Assembly: GCA_965214435.1 (NCBI GenBank)
Contig: OZ243960.1
Coordinates: 186,001 to 250,000, forward strand
DNA from: Rubrobacter_A sp965214435
Lineage (GTDB): Bacteria > Actinomycetota > Rubrobacteria > Rubrobacterales > Rubrobacteraceae
Direction of reading: 5' to 3'
DNA length: 64,000 bases
Shown here: in pieces, positions 52,079 through 60,185 of the stretch
Layout of the letters: each line of letters starts with the position of its first letter
Numbering within the stretch: position 1 is the first letter of the stretch
The notes under the pieces: model-generated
The model's input: only the letters and a program-made list of their open reading frames with translations
What the model was told of the DNA's origin: nothing
Database searches by the model: none
Position numbers and translations under genes: made by a program

Positions 52079-52176
52079 CGCGGTAGCGGAAGCCGTTAGC
52101 GGGTGTTGGGAGAGATAGCACTCCGGCAAGTGGTCTGTCTGTTACGAGTCAGCGAGATAACGGAAAGCAGGAAACT

Positions 52177-52375
52177 ATGGATCTAGGCAACTTCAACCCG
52201 GAGGATATAGAGCAACACCTGGAGGGTGTGGACTGGCCGGCGGACAAGGAGCAGGTAGCTAGTCAGGCCGAGAGCAACGGTGCTCCCGGACCGGTCGTTG
52301 ATCAACTGCGTCAGCGGGCTTCCGGAAGGCGAGTTCTCCGGTCCTCAGGACGTGGTGAGCAAGCTCCAAGGTTGA
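52177..52375 (+). pseudogene. DUF2795 protein with a frameshift
   Basis: From ATG 52177 the frame reads LEGVDWPADKEQVASQAESNGAPGPVVDQLRQ, the first part of DUF2795. Removing one G in the GGG at 52316-52318 continues LPEGEFSGPQDVVSKLQG to TGA at 52373, the usual end. As written, the frame ends at 52380 with a basic nonsense tail. Function unknown; members are stress-linked in actinobacteria. Confidence 0.75.
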
Positions 52376-52447
52376 GATAGCTTTGCCCGGGACCCGGCGA
52401 GCCAAGTAGTGCCGTTGGGTCCTTACCAGAAGGAGATCAGTATAGCG

Positions 52448-52714
52448 ATGGCGGAAGCAGAACGCCGTACGGAACAGGCTATAAAGGTGCGCCAGATCAC
52501 CGAGGTCCGCCCCAACTGGAACGAAGAGGGCCGCGGCGAGCCCGGCAAGTTCTCTTTTCAGCTCATCCTGGATAATGGCGCCGAGGAGTACCTCATCCGC
52601 CCGACGGTCGAGGATGCGAAGGTCTTGAGGAAGCTGATCCCGAGGGTTGGGACCCTGTACTTCGACACCGGGCGCGGCGTCCTGATGGCCCACGACCTGC
52701 CGCTCGTCAGCTAG
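52448..52714 (+). CDS. Uncharacterised small protein, first of a tandem pair
   Basis: An 88-aa protein. The core IKVRQITEVRPNWNEEGRGEPGKFSFQLILDNGAEEYLIRP is almost the same as in the next gene. The start at ATG 52448 aligns with the neighbour's start; AAGGAGA is 12 nt upstream. It looks like a small beta-rich domain (strand-turn pattern) without Cys or His clusters. No family recognised. About 70% of the core is shared with the paralogue, so the pair is a duplication. Confidence 0.75.
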   Translation: MAEAERRTEQAIKVRQITEVRPNWNEEGRGEPGKFSFQLILDNGAEEYLIRPTVEDAKVLRKLIPRVGTLYFDTGRGVLMAHDLPLVS

Positions 52715-52778
52715 ACACGTGCAGGCATAGACAAACGAGCGGTCCGACAAGAGCACGCGTCGAGGCAAGGAGTAACCC

Positions 52779-53027
52779 GTGGCGGATGCCGAGAAGACCA
52801 TAAAAGTGCGGCAGGTAACTCAAGTCCACTCCAACTGGAACGAAGAAGGTCGTGGAGAACCCGGTAAGTTCTCGTTCCAGCTCATCCTGGACAACGGTGC
52901 TGAGGAGTACGTCATAAGGTCCACCGCCTCGGACGCCGACGTACTGACCGACCTCTTCTTCCAGACCAGCACGTTATATTATGATACGAAACGCCAGGTA
53001 TTTATATTCGGCGACATCTCAAAGTAA
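52779..53027 (+). CDS. Uncharacterised small protein, second of a tandem pair
   Basis: An 82-aa paralogue: IKVRQVTQVHSNWNEEGRGEPGKFSFQLILDNGAEEYVIRS, then a divergent C-terminus (LFFQTSTLYYDTKRQVFIFG against GTLYFDTGRGVLMAHD in the first). GTG start with AAGGAG 7 nt upstream. Conserved N-E-E-G-R-G-E-P-G suggests a functional loop. It is 64 bp after its twin and 30 bp before the next membrane protein gene. Confidence 0.8.
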   Translation: MADAEKTIKVRQVTQVHSNWNEEGRGEPGKFSFQLILDNGAEEYVIRSTASDADVLTDLFFQTSTLYYDTKRQVFIFGDISK

Positions 53028-53057
53028 CGTTCGGGAAGTCGAGAGGAGAAAGGAATC

Positions 53058-53921
53058 ATGGGTAGCGACAGAAATAGAGACCCCGACAGGCCGGTAGAAC
53101 CCGAAGAGGCCCGACAGCACGGCAATGATCCGGACGCCGTCCGCGGCGATGTAGGTGATCGGGAGACCGCCGGAGAAGCCGGGGAGAGCCGGTCCAACGA
53201 CGCCAGGGGCGGCCAGACGGACGCCGGTCCCCGAAGGGCTAGCGAGGAGCGCGCCGGGAGGGAGGAGACCGGCGAGCGTTCCGGCCCGGAAGGACCCACA
53301 GATCGCGACAGCCGGGACCGGGAGCGTGGTCATCAAGGTAACGACCGGGACAGCGAACGCGAGGGCGCGGGTTCTACCCGGACTAGTCGGGCGAACGAGT
53401 CGAGGGAGTCGGATCTCGGCACGAGCTGGATCAGCATTATCTTCGGTTGGATTACTACCCTGGGTGCCGGGCTGCTGTTGGGTGGGATCGTCACCGGCAT
53501 AGTCGGCGCGATCCTCGGACTCGTCGGGCTCGGCAGCGGCGGTATATCGGCGCTCGTGGGACTCCTCGTTCTCCTGTTTCTCGTCTACCTGATCGGCGGC
53601 TACGTCGCCGGGAGGATGGCGAGCCGTTCGGGGGTCAAGCACGGCCTCCTGGTACCGGTTCTGGCTCTGGTTATAACCCTGTTGCTGGCGCTCGCCTCGG
53701 GAGCCCTGGGCCTGGGCTTCGCGGAGCAGATCAGCGGTGCGATACCCCAGAATCTGGCACAGAACATAACCCAGGGCCTTCCTCAAGGAGTACCTCAGGG
53801 TGCCGGCACGGGAGCCCTCGTAGGAGCCATCATAGCGGGTCTTCTGGTGCTGATCTTCCCGTTCCTCGGGGGCATCCTCGGTGGTATGTGGGGTGCCAAG
53901 ACCGGACAGCAGCGGCCATAG
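53058..53921 (+). CDS. Membrane protein with acidic N-terminal tail (TIGR04086/YrzE-like, tentative)
   Basis: A 287-aa protein: a ~115-residue hydrophilic N-terminus (R, D, E, G-rich) and four to five hydrophobic segments (SIIFGWITTLGAGLLLGGIVTGIVG; ISALVGLLVLLFLVYLIGGYVAGRMASRSG; LVPVLALVITLLLALASG; ALVGAIIAGLLVLIFPFLGGILGGMWGAK). The pattern IGGYVAGR is shared with the protein at 55235. AGGAGAAAGG precedes the ATG. Function unknown; the tail may bind other island proteins or the wall. Confidence 0.8.
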   Translation: MGSDRNRDPDRPVEPEEARQHGNDPDAVRGDVGDRETAGEAGESRSNDARGGQTDAGPRRASEERAGREETGERSGPEGPTDRDSRDRERGHQGNDRDSEREGAGSTRTSRANESRESDLGTSWISIIFGWITTLGAGLLLGGIVTGIVGAILGLVGLGSGGISALVGLLVLLFLVYLIGGYVAGRMASRSGVKHGLLVPVLALVITLLLALASGALGLGFAEQISGAIPQNLAQNITQGLPQGVPQGAGTGALVGAIIAGLLVLIFPFLGGILGGMWGAKTGQQRP

Positions 53922-54089
53922 GTGCGATATTCGTACGCCACTGTTCGGGACCCGCAACGAAGCGCAGAGCGGGGTGCAAGGTAGATAACTGTGCTCCTCT
54001 CTACTGGATCGCCGTTCCTGGGTCCGGGTTCGTACTTAGTAGCCTCGTACCCAGCGGACTAATAAAGCCTATCTAGGATTGGAGGTGAG

Positions 54090-54182
54090 ATGGGTTATCT
54101 GCTGAGAAGGCTGCTCATGATCGTGGCGCCGATATTGTGGCGCAAGTTCCGTGAGCGCCAGGGAAGGAAAGAAGAACAGTAG
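54090..54182 (+). CDS. 30-residue membrane-type peptide
   Basis: ATG 54090 with GGAGGTGAG 1-9 nt upstream codes for MGYLLRRLLMIVAPILWRKF then RERQGRKEEQ. A short hydrophobic helix is flanked by basic residues. It resembles small basic peptides of the same island (compare 60976). The strong ribosome site and spacing of 27 bp to glsB-like support it as a real gene. Confidence 0.65.
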   Translation: MGYLLRRLLMIVAPILWRKFRERQGRKEEQ

Positions 54183-54209
54183 AATCGACCTCAGGGCAGG
54201 AGGAGAGAG

Positions 54210-54467
54210 ATGGGTATCATATCCTGGATATTAGTTGGTCTCATCGCCGGTGCACTGGCGAAACTGGTCATGCCCGGCGACGATCCCGGGGGCATCATAG
54301 TCACGATCATCATCGGTATCGTAGGCGCTTTTGTAGGTGGCTTCGTTATAGGCATCTTCGGCGGCAGCGGTGTAACGGGGTTCAACATATGGTCGATTCT
54401 GGTGGCTGTTCTGGGGGCAATCATCCTGCTCGCCGGGTATCGCCTGATAGCTAGCAGGGCGACCTGA
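54210..54467 (+). CDS. GlsB/YeaQ/YmgE-family stress membrane protein
   Basis: An 85-aa protein with three hydrophobic helices: MGIISWILVGLIAGALAKLV, then GIIVTIIIGIVGAFVGGFVIG and WSILVAVLGAIILLAGYRLI, with the PGDDPGG loop typical of the transglycosylase-associated family. Members are general stress proteins; in Enterococcus GlsB is encoded with Gls24/Asp23, which is also the case here (next gene). AGGAGAGAG is 6 nt upstream. Confidence 0.9.
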   Translation: MGIISWILVGLIAGALAKLVMPGDDPGGIIVTIIIGIVGAFVGGFVIGIFGGSGVTGFNIWSILVAVLGAIILLAGYRLIASRAT

Positions 54468-54540
54468 GGCGGCATGACACTTACACCTCACGTACCGGAC
54501 AGCCCGGCAAACACAGTAGTAGAGAGAGGGTGAGTAAGGG

Positions 54541-55242
54541 ATGAGCGAGCGGGACGACCGGGAAGTATTCAGCCCTCTCGAAAGCGCCGGCGGTACCACT
54601 ACCATCGCGAACACCATCGTCTCGCAGATAGCCGGTATCGCTGCCGGAGAAGTGGAAGACGTTCGCCCGGCCGGGAATACTTCCCGGCGTAAAGGTGGGC
54701 TGTTCCGCCGGTCGAAGGGCTCTCCGGAAGAGACCCGCAACGTTTCCGTAGAAGTGGGGCAGACCGGAGTCGCCGTGCACCTGACGGTAGGCTTCAGGTA
54801 CGGTGCAAAGCTTCCCGAGGTGGCCGAAAGAATCCGCGAGAAGGTCGTCAATCGGGTCGAGAACCTTGTGGGGCTGGCGGTCACGGAGGTAAACGTGAGC
54901 GCAACCAATATCGTCTTCCCCGAACAGGAAGAAGAGGGCCGAGACGATGGAACGGTCAGGGGAGGATCGGGAAGTCAAACCGGCGGCAGGAGTTTCGCCG
55001 GGGACAAGTCAGAAGCCGGACTGGATAAAGAGCCTCACGGAGAACCCGGCGCCCGCGAACCCGGCACCGGACGCGCGGAGGACTCGGGGTCCGGAACGGA
55101 CCCTGAGGCCGAAAACGGCCCGGTCTTTGAGGGGGTGGTGCGGGTGGAGGACGTTCCCGTAGAGACGGACGAGACCGCCGAGCTCGACGGCAAAGAGAGT
55201 CAGGTAGAAAAACACCTGAGTAAGGACACGAGGCATGAATAG
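54541..55242 (+). CDS. Asp23/Gls24 family protein 1 with long acidic tail
   Basis: A 233-aa protein. The Asp23 domain spans residues ~18-125: TIANTIVSQIAGIAAGEVEDV, then NVSVEVGQTGVAVHLTVGFRYGAKLPEVAERIREKVVNRVENLVGLAVTEVNV. The tail of ~105 residues is rich in G, E and D. Asp23 proteins sit under the membrane, anchored by AmaP, and support envelope homeostasis. A paralogue is at 59102. It overlaps the next gene by 8 bp (ATGA-type), so the two are coupled. Confidence 0.9.
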   Translation: MSERDDREVFSPLESAGGTTTIANTIVSQIAGIAAGEVEDVRPAGNTSRRKGGLFRRSKGSPEETRNVSVEVGQTGVAVHLTVGFRYGAKLPEVAERIREKVVNRVENLVGLAVTEVNVSATNIVFPEQEEEGRDDGTVRGGSGSQTGGRSFAGDKSEAGLDKEPHGEPGAREPGTGRAEDSGSGTDPEAENGPVFEGVVRVEDVPVETDETAELDGKESQVEKHLSKDTRHE

Positions 55243-56269
55243 CGACGACAATTCTCGCGAGCGGCAGCCGGTAGAACCCCGGGAAGCCAGAGCGCAGGGC
55301 AACGACCCGGATGCCGTCCGGGTACAGGACAGCGACAAGGATAAACGCGAGCCACAGAGAGGCGACACGCCGGACCCGGACGGGGAGTTGGGGCGGGTCC
55401 GGCGGCCTTCCGGTAGAGACGGCTCGCGCCAGGAAGCCACTTCGTCAAGCAGTGGTGGCGAAGAAACCGACCCGGACGACCTCCTGGACCTGCGAACGGA
55501 TCCCGGCCAGGATGCCGGGCGGTGGAGAGCCCGGGGCCCGCTGACGGAGACGTATGCCCGGGGAGGTCACGGCGCCCGGCTTTATGCCGGTGATGAAGCC
55601 GGCGCAGAGCGGGACGCCGACTGGGATACCAACCGGAACGATGAGCGGGAGGCTGATCGAGGAGACCGCGAACCGGCAGCCGTGGACACTGTAGACCGGG
55701 AGAGCCGGAGAGAGGCGGACAGAGAGGCCGAGCGGGAGAATCGGAGAGAAAGGGACCGGGAAACCGACCGGGAGGCCGACCGGGGCACGAGTTTTCCGAG
55801 CGTTATATTCGGCTGGCTATCGTCGCTCGGGGCAGCTCCGATACTGTTCGGCATTGTTGGCACCATCGTGGGCGCAATCGTGGCGTTGCTGGGTCTCAGC
55901 GCCACGGCCGGAGGGATTATAAGCTCCGCAGGGTTCCTGATAGCCCTCTTCCTGGTGTTCCTGATCGGCGGCTACGTCGCCGGGCGGCTGGCTAGCCGCC
56001 AGGGGCTAAAGCACGGCCTCTTCGTGCCCCTGCTGGTTTTCATCCTCGTGGTGTTACTGGCGGTGGCCGGGGGTGTTCTCGGAAGCACCTTCTCAAATGT
56101 ACTTGGCAGCGCGGTACCGGCGAGCCTCGCGCAGAACATCCCGACGAGCATCCCGCAGGGCCTCGGCATCGTGGCAATAATCTCGCTCGTTCTCATAATC
56201 ATCGTACCCTTTCTAGGGGGAGCACTCGGAGGTCTGTGGGGCGCCAAGACCGGACGGCAGCGGCCGTAG
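55235..56269 (+). CDS. Membrane protein with long charged N-terminus, paralogue of 53058
   Basis: A 344-aa protein: ~185 residues of charged, repeat-like sequence (many R-E-x-D/E-R pairs) and then the same membrane module as 53058 (VIFGWLSSLGAAPILFGIVGTIVGA; FLIALFLVFLIGGYVAGRLASRQGLKHG; ... LGGALGGLWGAKTGRQRP). The C-terminal WGAKTG-x-Q-R-P ending is the same in both. The start overlaps the Asp23 gene. Codon use is normal. Function unknown. Confidence 0.8.
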   Translation: MNSDDNSRERQPVEPREARAQGNDPDAVRVQDSDKDKREPQRGDTPDPDGELGRVRRPSGRDGSRQEATSSSSGGEETDPDDLLDLRTDPGQDAGRWRARGPLTETYARGGHGARLYAGDEAGAERDADWDTNRNDEREADRGDREPAAVDTVDRESRREADREAERENRRERDRETDREADRGTSFPSVIFGWLSSLGAAPILFGIVGTIVGAIVALLGLSATAGGIISSAGFLIALFLVFLIGGYVAGRLASRQGLKHGLFVPLLVFILVVLLAVAGGVLGSTFSNVLGSAVPASLAQNIPTSIPQGLGIVAIISLVLIIIVPFLGGALGGLWGAKTGRQRP

Positions 56270-56334
56270 GTGACCGTAGTCGAAGTAAGACTTTGGTCGA
56301 GTCGAAAGACTGTAGACGATAAGGAGGTAATGTC

Positions 56335-57117
56335 GTGGGGCGAAATCGCAACAATAGATCCGAGAACACCGGAAGTAGCAGCGGCGGCAGTGACGGAAGA
56401 TCCAAGCGCGGCGAAGCCAAGCAGCAGTCGCAGGAGGTAGCCCAGCAAGGCCAGCAAAAGGCGTCCGAGGCTGCCGAGCAGGGCCGGGAGAAGGCTGCCG
56501 GCCAGCTAGACACTCGCAAGGAGCAGGCCGCAGGCCAGATCGAGGGTATCTCCAGGGCTTTGCGCCAGACGGGCGAGCAGCTCCGGGAGCAGGACCAGGG
56601 CTCCATCGGCAGGTATGCCGAGCAGGGGGCCGAGCAGGCCGACCGACTGGCGAACTTCCTGCACGAGAAAGAGGGCGACGAGCTTATAGGCGAGATCGAG
56701 GACTTCGCCCGCAACCGGACGGCGGTATTCCTCGGGGGAGCATTCCTCGTAGGGGTCGCGGCGGCCCGCTTTCTCAAGAGTTCCGCCGGCCAGCGCGAGA
56801 GCTTTGACGTACAAGGCCGGGCCAGGGAGCTTGGCGAGGCGGCGACCGGGGCGAACGCCGGCTCTGGGGCGAACGCCGGCTCTGGGGCGAACGCCGGCTC
56901 TGGGGCGAACGCCGGCTCTGGGGCGAACGCCGGCTCTGGGGCGAACGCCGGCTCTCCGTCCAACGGCGGCTCCTCTAGCGAGCGGTCTTCCGGAGAGCGG
57001 TCTTCTGGCGAGCGATCTTCCAGTAGCTCCGCTGAAATCTCTGAAGGCTCCACCGGAGGTTCCTCCGGAGGCTCCAGCCGCCGGTCGGGTGGCCGGTCGA
57101 GAAGGAGTCCGGAATGA
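56335..57117 (+). CDS. Helical membrane-anchored stress protein with repeat tail
   Basis: A 260-aa protein: a Gln/Ala-rich helical N-terminus (residues ~25-110, LEA/apolipoprotein-like: QQGQQKASEAAEQGREKAAG), one hydrophobic helix (AVFLGGAFLVGVAAARFL) and a Gly/Ser/Ala tail with six GANAGS repeats. GTG start with AAGGAGG 7 nt upstream. It is joined by ATGA overlap to the holin-like gene. It may stabilise the envelope in stress; family not certain. Confidence 0.75.
   Translation: MGRNRNNRSENTGSSSGGSDGRSKRGEAKQQSQEVAQQGQQKASEAAEQGREKAAGQLDTRKEQAAGQIEGISRALRQTGEQLREQDQGSIGRYAEQGAEQADRLANFLHEKEGDELIGEIEDFARNRTAVFLGGAFLVGVAAARFLKSSAGQRESFDVQGRARELGEAATGANAGSGANAGSGANAGSGANAGSGANAGSGANAGSPSNGGSSSERSSGERSSGERSSSSSAEISEGSTGGSSGGSSRRSGGRSRRSPE
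56851..56958. repeat. 18-bp tandem repeat, six copies, in frame
   Basis: GCGAACGCCGGCTCTGGG repeats five times exactly and once with a changed end, coding for A-N-A-G-S-G. Confidence 0.95.
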
Positions 57118-57530
57118 AGGTTGTCCGCCAGGACCGGGAGGGGATGTCGACCGCGGAGTTGATAGGAGATCTCTACCGCGGCACCTCAAACCTGCTGCGC
57201 CTGGAGATAGAGCTCGCGAAGACCGAGCTCAGCCAGAAAGCTTCGCGGGTCGGGAAGAACGTCGGGTTCCTGGCGGCTGGAGGGCTCATAGCCTACGCCG
57301 GTTTCCTGGCGCTTTTGGGTACGATCGTCGCCATTCTGTCGGCCATAGGGTTGCCGGTGTGGCTGTCGGCTTTGATAGTCAGCGTGATCGTGCTGGCCGT
57401 GGGGGGCTTTCTGATTTACAAGGGGCTAAAGACCTTGCAGCAGGAGCAGCTAGCCCCGCAGCGCACGTTGGACACTTTAAGGGAGGATCAAGAATGGCTG
57501 AAGGACCAGAAGAGCAGCAACGACGGATAA
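57114..57530 (+). CDS. Phage-holin-superfamily (DUF1469) membrane protein
   Basis: A 138-aa protein. The N-terminal amphipathic helix STAELIGDLYRGTSNLLRLEIELAKTELSQKASRVG is the DUF1469/Phage_holin_3_6 signature, followed by two hydrophobic helices (residues ~48-75 and ~80-105). These are not phage holins but envelope proteins in actinobacteria, usually beside DUF3618, as here. It overlaps both neighbours. Confidence 0.9.
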   Translation: MKVVRQDREGMSTAELIGDLYRGTSNLLRLEIELAKTELSQKASRVGKNVGFLAAGGLIAYAGFLALLGTIVAILSAIGLPVWLSALIVSVIVLAVGGFLIYKGLKTLQQEQLAPQRTLDTLREDQEWLKDQKSSNDG

Positions 57531-58447
57531 GGCGGGAGCCGCCCCCCGGAGAAGACCGGCCGGAGATCCGGCGTCGGCTTTCGGCCGAACGGGACGAGCT
57601 TGACCCGGACCCCACATCAACGGACGACGAGATGGAGGCGCTGCGGCTGGACATCGCCCGCACGCGGGCGGAGATGAGCGAGTCGGTGTACGCCTTACAG
57701 GAGCGGATGAACCCACAGTACATCCGCCAGCAGGCCACGAGCCAGATCCGCCAGGGAGCTTCGGATCGGGCTAAGGGTGCAAGTTCCGGGGTAACGGACA
57801 CTATCCGCAACAACCCCGTCCCGGCAGCACTTACCGGAGCGGGCCTCGTGGGGCTCGGGTGGTTGATCGCCAGCGGGGCCAGCGGGAGCGGCTCTAACGA
57901 AAGCTACTCCGGCAAGAGCGACTCCGACGAACAGTCCGGCTATCGGCAAGAGAGTCCGTACTACGACCTTGAGTCTGAGTACACCTACTCCTCCGGTTCC
58001 ACCAGCCAGGCGCTTGAGTCCTACCCGTATGACGACGACGATGACGAGTCAGAAAGCCGGAGCGGACAGGCCAGCCAGAAGGCCAGCCAAGCGCAAGAAC
58101 AGGCGAGAGAGCGGGCCGGACAGGCGGGGCAGCAGGCTAAAGAGCGGGCGAGCCAAGCCAGGGGTGAAGCTCAGCAACGGGCGCAGCAGGCGAAGGGCGG
58201 CTTCCAGCGGGCGCTCCGGGAGAGCCCGTTGTCGTTGGGCGCCATAGCCGTGGGTCTCGGGGCGGCCGTCGGCTTCGCCATCCCCGGGAGCAGCAAGGAA
58301 AACGAGCTTATGGGCGAGACCCGCGACCAGCTCGCCAACCAGGCTCAGCAGAAGGCGGATGAAACCGCTCAGAGGGCGCAGAGGGTAGCCCAGCAGGCTC
58401 GGGAGACGGCTGAGGAAGAGGCTAGCCGCCAGGACCTTAGCGAGTAG
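57494..58447 (+). CDS. DUF3618 domain protein
   Basis: A 317-aa protein starting at ATG 57494 (GGAGGATCA upstream). The DUF3618 segment is EALRLDIARTRAEMSESVYALQERMNPQYIRQQA (residues ~45-80), then a hydrophobic stretch (PAALTGAGLVGLGWLIASG), a Ser/Tyr/Asp-rich region, Gln/Ala-rich helices and a second hydrophobic stretch (SLGAIAVGLGAAVGFAIP). The 36-bp overlap with the holin-like gene is in another frame. DUF3618 plus DUF1469 form a conserved actinobacterial pair. Confidence 0.9.
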   Translation: MAEGPEEQQRRIRREPPPGEDRPEIRRRLSAERDELDPDPTSTDDEMEALRLDIARTRAEMSESVYALQERMNPQYIRQQATSQIRQGASDRAKGASSGVTDTIRNNPVPAALTGAGLVGLGWLIASGASGSGSNESYSGKSDSDEQSGYRQESPYYDLESEYTYSSGSTSQALESYPYDDDDDESESRSGQASQKASQAQEQARERAGQAGQQAKERASQARGEAQQRAQQAKGGFQRALRESPLSLGAIAVGLGAAVGFAIPGSSKENELMGETRDQLANQAQQKADETAQRAQRVAQQARETAEEEASRQDLSE

Positions 58448-58532
58448 TAGAGGTCGAGGGTCGGGCGCCAGGATGCTCGGCCCATCATGGTGAGACTACA
58501 CAACGAACCGCGAGTAAAGGGGTGATCTCCGA

Positions 58533-58784
58533 ATGAAGATGGACGATGTACAGGTGCCGCGAGAGCGCGGCGAGCCGTCGGAGGCGCCGGAGGAGTGTGT
58601 AGGGTACATGCTCCAGGACCTACTGGGGCAGAGGATCGGCAGGATCGAAAGTATCTTTTCAAACAGGGATGGTAAGCCGGAATACGTCCGGGTCAAGCTA
58701 GGACTCTTCTGGTCGAGGTCGGTTCTCCTGCCGGTAGAGTGGTTCGAGGTCGACCACGACCGGCGCGTTCTCAGGATCAAGTAG
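58533..58784 (+). CDS. Small PRC-barrel protein
   Basis: An 83-aa protein; CVGYMLQDLLGQRIGRIESIFSNRDGKPEYVRVKLGLFWSRSVLLPVEWFEVD is a lone PRC-barrel, as in 51143 without the tail. AAGGGGTGAT is upstream. It probably binds an envelope or RNA partner through the barrel. Confidence 0.8.
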   Translation: MKMDDVQVPRERGEPSEAPEECVGYMLQDLLGQRIGRIESIFSNRDGKPEYVRVKLGLFWSRSVLLPVEWFEVDHDRRVLRIK

Positions 58785-58795
58785 GAGACTCGCCG

Positions 58796-59002
58796 ATGGG
58801 TCCCGATAACAGCGAAGGTCACGCGGAACTCAGCCGGCTCCTCAAGCGGGCGATCCGGCACCTGGAAAGCACGAACCTCTCCGGCGCCAACGAAGCCCTG
58901 AAAAAGGCCGGTGAGAGGGCCGCGCTCCTGGGTAGGCCGCTGGAATACCGGACCGTCGCAGGCAAGGGCGAGAAGACAGAAAACACCGGAGACCGGGCAT
59001 GA
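58796..59002 (+). CDS. Small helical protein of unknown function
   Basis: A 68-aa protein: LSRLLKRAIRHLESTNLSGANEALKKAGERAALLGRPLEYR is helical and resembles a single tetratricopeptide-like hairpin. TAGGAG is 9 nt before ATG 58796, 12 bp past the PRC gene, so they are one unit. Confidence 0.65.
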   Translation: MGPDNSEGHAELSRLLKRAIRHLESTNLSGANEALKKAGERAALLGRPLEYRTVAGKGEKTENTGDRA

Positions 59003-59101
59003 AGGCAAGCTGTTTTCGCCAGGAAGGCTATCCACTGCTGCGCCGCCGCTGTAACGTCCATACCCGAGTGTAGTGATCACATAACGAGAGGAAAAGAAGT
59101 C

Positions 59102-59635
59102 GTGAGTGAGCAGAGAAGCAAGAAAGGGAAAGGCCAAAGCCAGAAAGGCCAAAGCCAGAAAGGCCAAAGCCAGAAAGGCCAAAGCCAGAAAGGCCAAAGC
59201 CAGAAAGATCAGAGCCAGAAAGACAACTCGCTGCAGAGCGAGCGCGGCAACACCCTCATACAGGCCGGCGTGGTCTCGAAGGTCGCCAGTGACGCAGCAC
59301 AGGAGATAGAGGGCGTTCGGATGGGCGGTGGCGCTTCACAGGCTGCCTCCAGTCTGTTGGGCGGCATCACCGGCGGTTCGGGCGGGAGCCGGACCCGGGG
59401 GGTTTCGGTGGAGGTCGGAGAGGTCGAGGCGGCAGTGGATTTGATGATGACCGTCGAGCACGGCAAACCCGTCCCGCAGATCTCCGAGGCTGTCCGCCGG
59501 AACGTCGTAAACCGCATCGAAAACCTGGTGGGTCTTAGGGCCACGGAGGTAAACATCACGGTCGCCGACGTTTTCTTCCCCCAAGAAGAGCAAGAGCAGA
59601 GCCAGCAGCCCGAAGAGAACCAGGGCCGAGAGTAA
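59102..59635 (+). CDS. Asp23/Gls24 family protein 2 with N-terminal repeats
   Basis: A 177-aa protein: a basic, Gln/Lys/Ser-rich N-terminus with seven K-[GD]-Q-S-Q repeats (residues ~8-42), then the Asp23 domain (LIQAGVVSKVASDAAQEIEGV ... RGVSVEVGEVEAAVDLMMTVEHGKPVPQISEAVRRNVVNRIENLVGLRATEVNI). GTG start with AGGAAAAGAAG upstream. It is a paralogue of 54541 with the charge placed on the other end. Confidence 0.9.
   Translation: MSEQRSKKGKGQSQKGQSQKGQSQKGQSQKGQSQKDQSQKDNSLQSERGNTLIQAGVVSKVASDAAQEIEGVRMGGGASQAASSLLGGITGGSGGSRTRGVSVEVGEVEAAVDLMMTVEHGKPVPQISEAVRRNVVNRIENLVGLRATEVNITVADVFFPQEEQEQSQQPEENQGRE
59129..59218. repeat. 15-bp tandem repeat, six copies, in frame
   Basis: AAAGGCCAAAGCCAG repeats five times exactly, then AAAGATCAGAGCCAG, coding for K-G-Q-S-Q in the second Asp23-type protein. 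Confidence 0.95.
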
Positions 59636-59877
59636 GGTGGCTAAAGCCAGAGCGGTAGAGCCGGGTTACATAAAGACCTACGGGAATGCCTACTCTCGAC
59701 GCAGAGTTCGTGCGGTGTCTACTGCGGTATCCACTGCATCCTGGCCGGAGGTACTCTACCGGGGCTGCCCTACGCTTGGGAAACGTCCTTGACGTCGGAG
59801 ACTTATAAAGTGCCCGTGAAGGGCGCGGGAGCTACTGTAGAAGTAACTAGACCCTGGAGAAGGAAAGGAGGTTCCTG

Positions 59878-60078
59878 TTGGCGGGTTTGACCAGCAAGCA
59901 GTGGGGAGCTTTGATCGGCTTTCTCGTGGTATTTTCGGCAGCCGTGATAGGAATCGGCGTCACGGCTATCGCCATACTGTTCGCCATCGGCGGTTACTTC
60001 GTGGGCAAGTTCTTAGACGGAGAGATCGACTTGCAAGAGTTCCAAAACCGCGCCCGGGGACGCCAGAGAACGCGATAG
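59878..60078 (+). CDS. DUF2273-like small membrane protein
   Basis: A 66-aa protein with two hydrophobic helices (KQWGALIGFLVVFSAAVIGIGVTAIAILFAIGGYFVGKFL) and a charged C-terminus (DGEIDLQEFQNRARGR). DUF2273 genes accompany asp23 and amaP in Firmicutes, and the neighbour order matches. The TTG start has AAGGAGG 6 nt upstream. A 240-bp spacer before it is gene-free. Confidence 0.85.
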   Translation: MAGLTSKQWGALIGFLVVFSAAVIGIGVTAIAILFAIGGYFVGKFLDGEIDLQEFQNRARGRQRTR

Positions 60079-60185
60079 CCTGAGCCAAAACCTCTCCGAG
60101 CGCAACGAGAAATATCCGGTAATAGTCAGAGAGCCGCCAGCAACCCTGCGACTGCGGCCTGGCGAGTGAGCAAAGGAGTAGAAAG

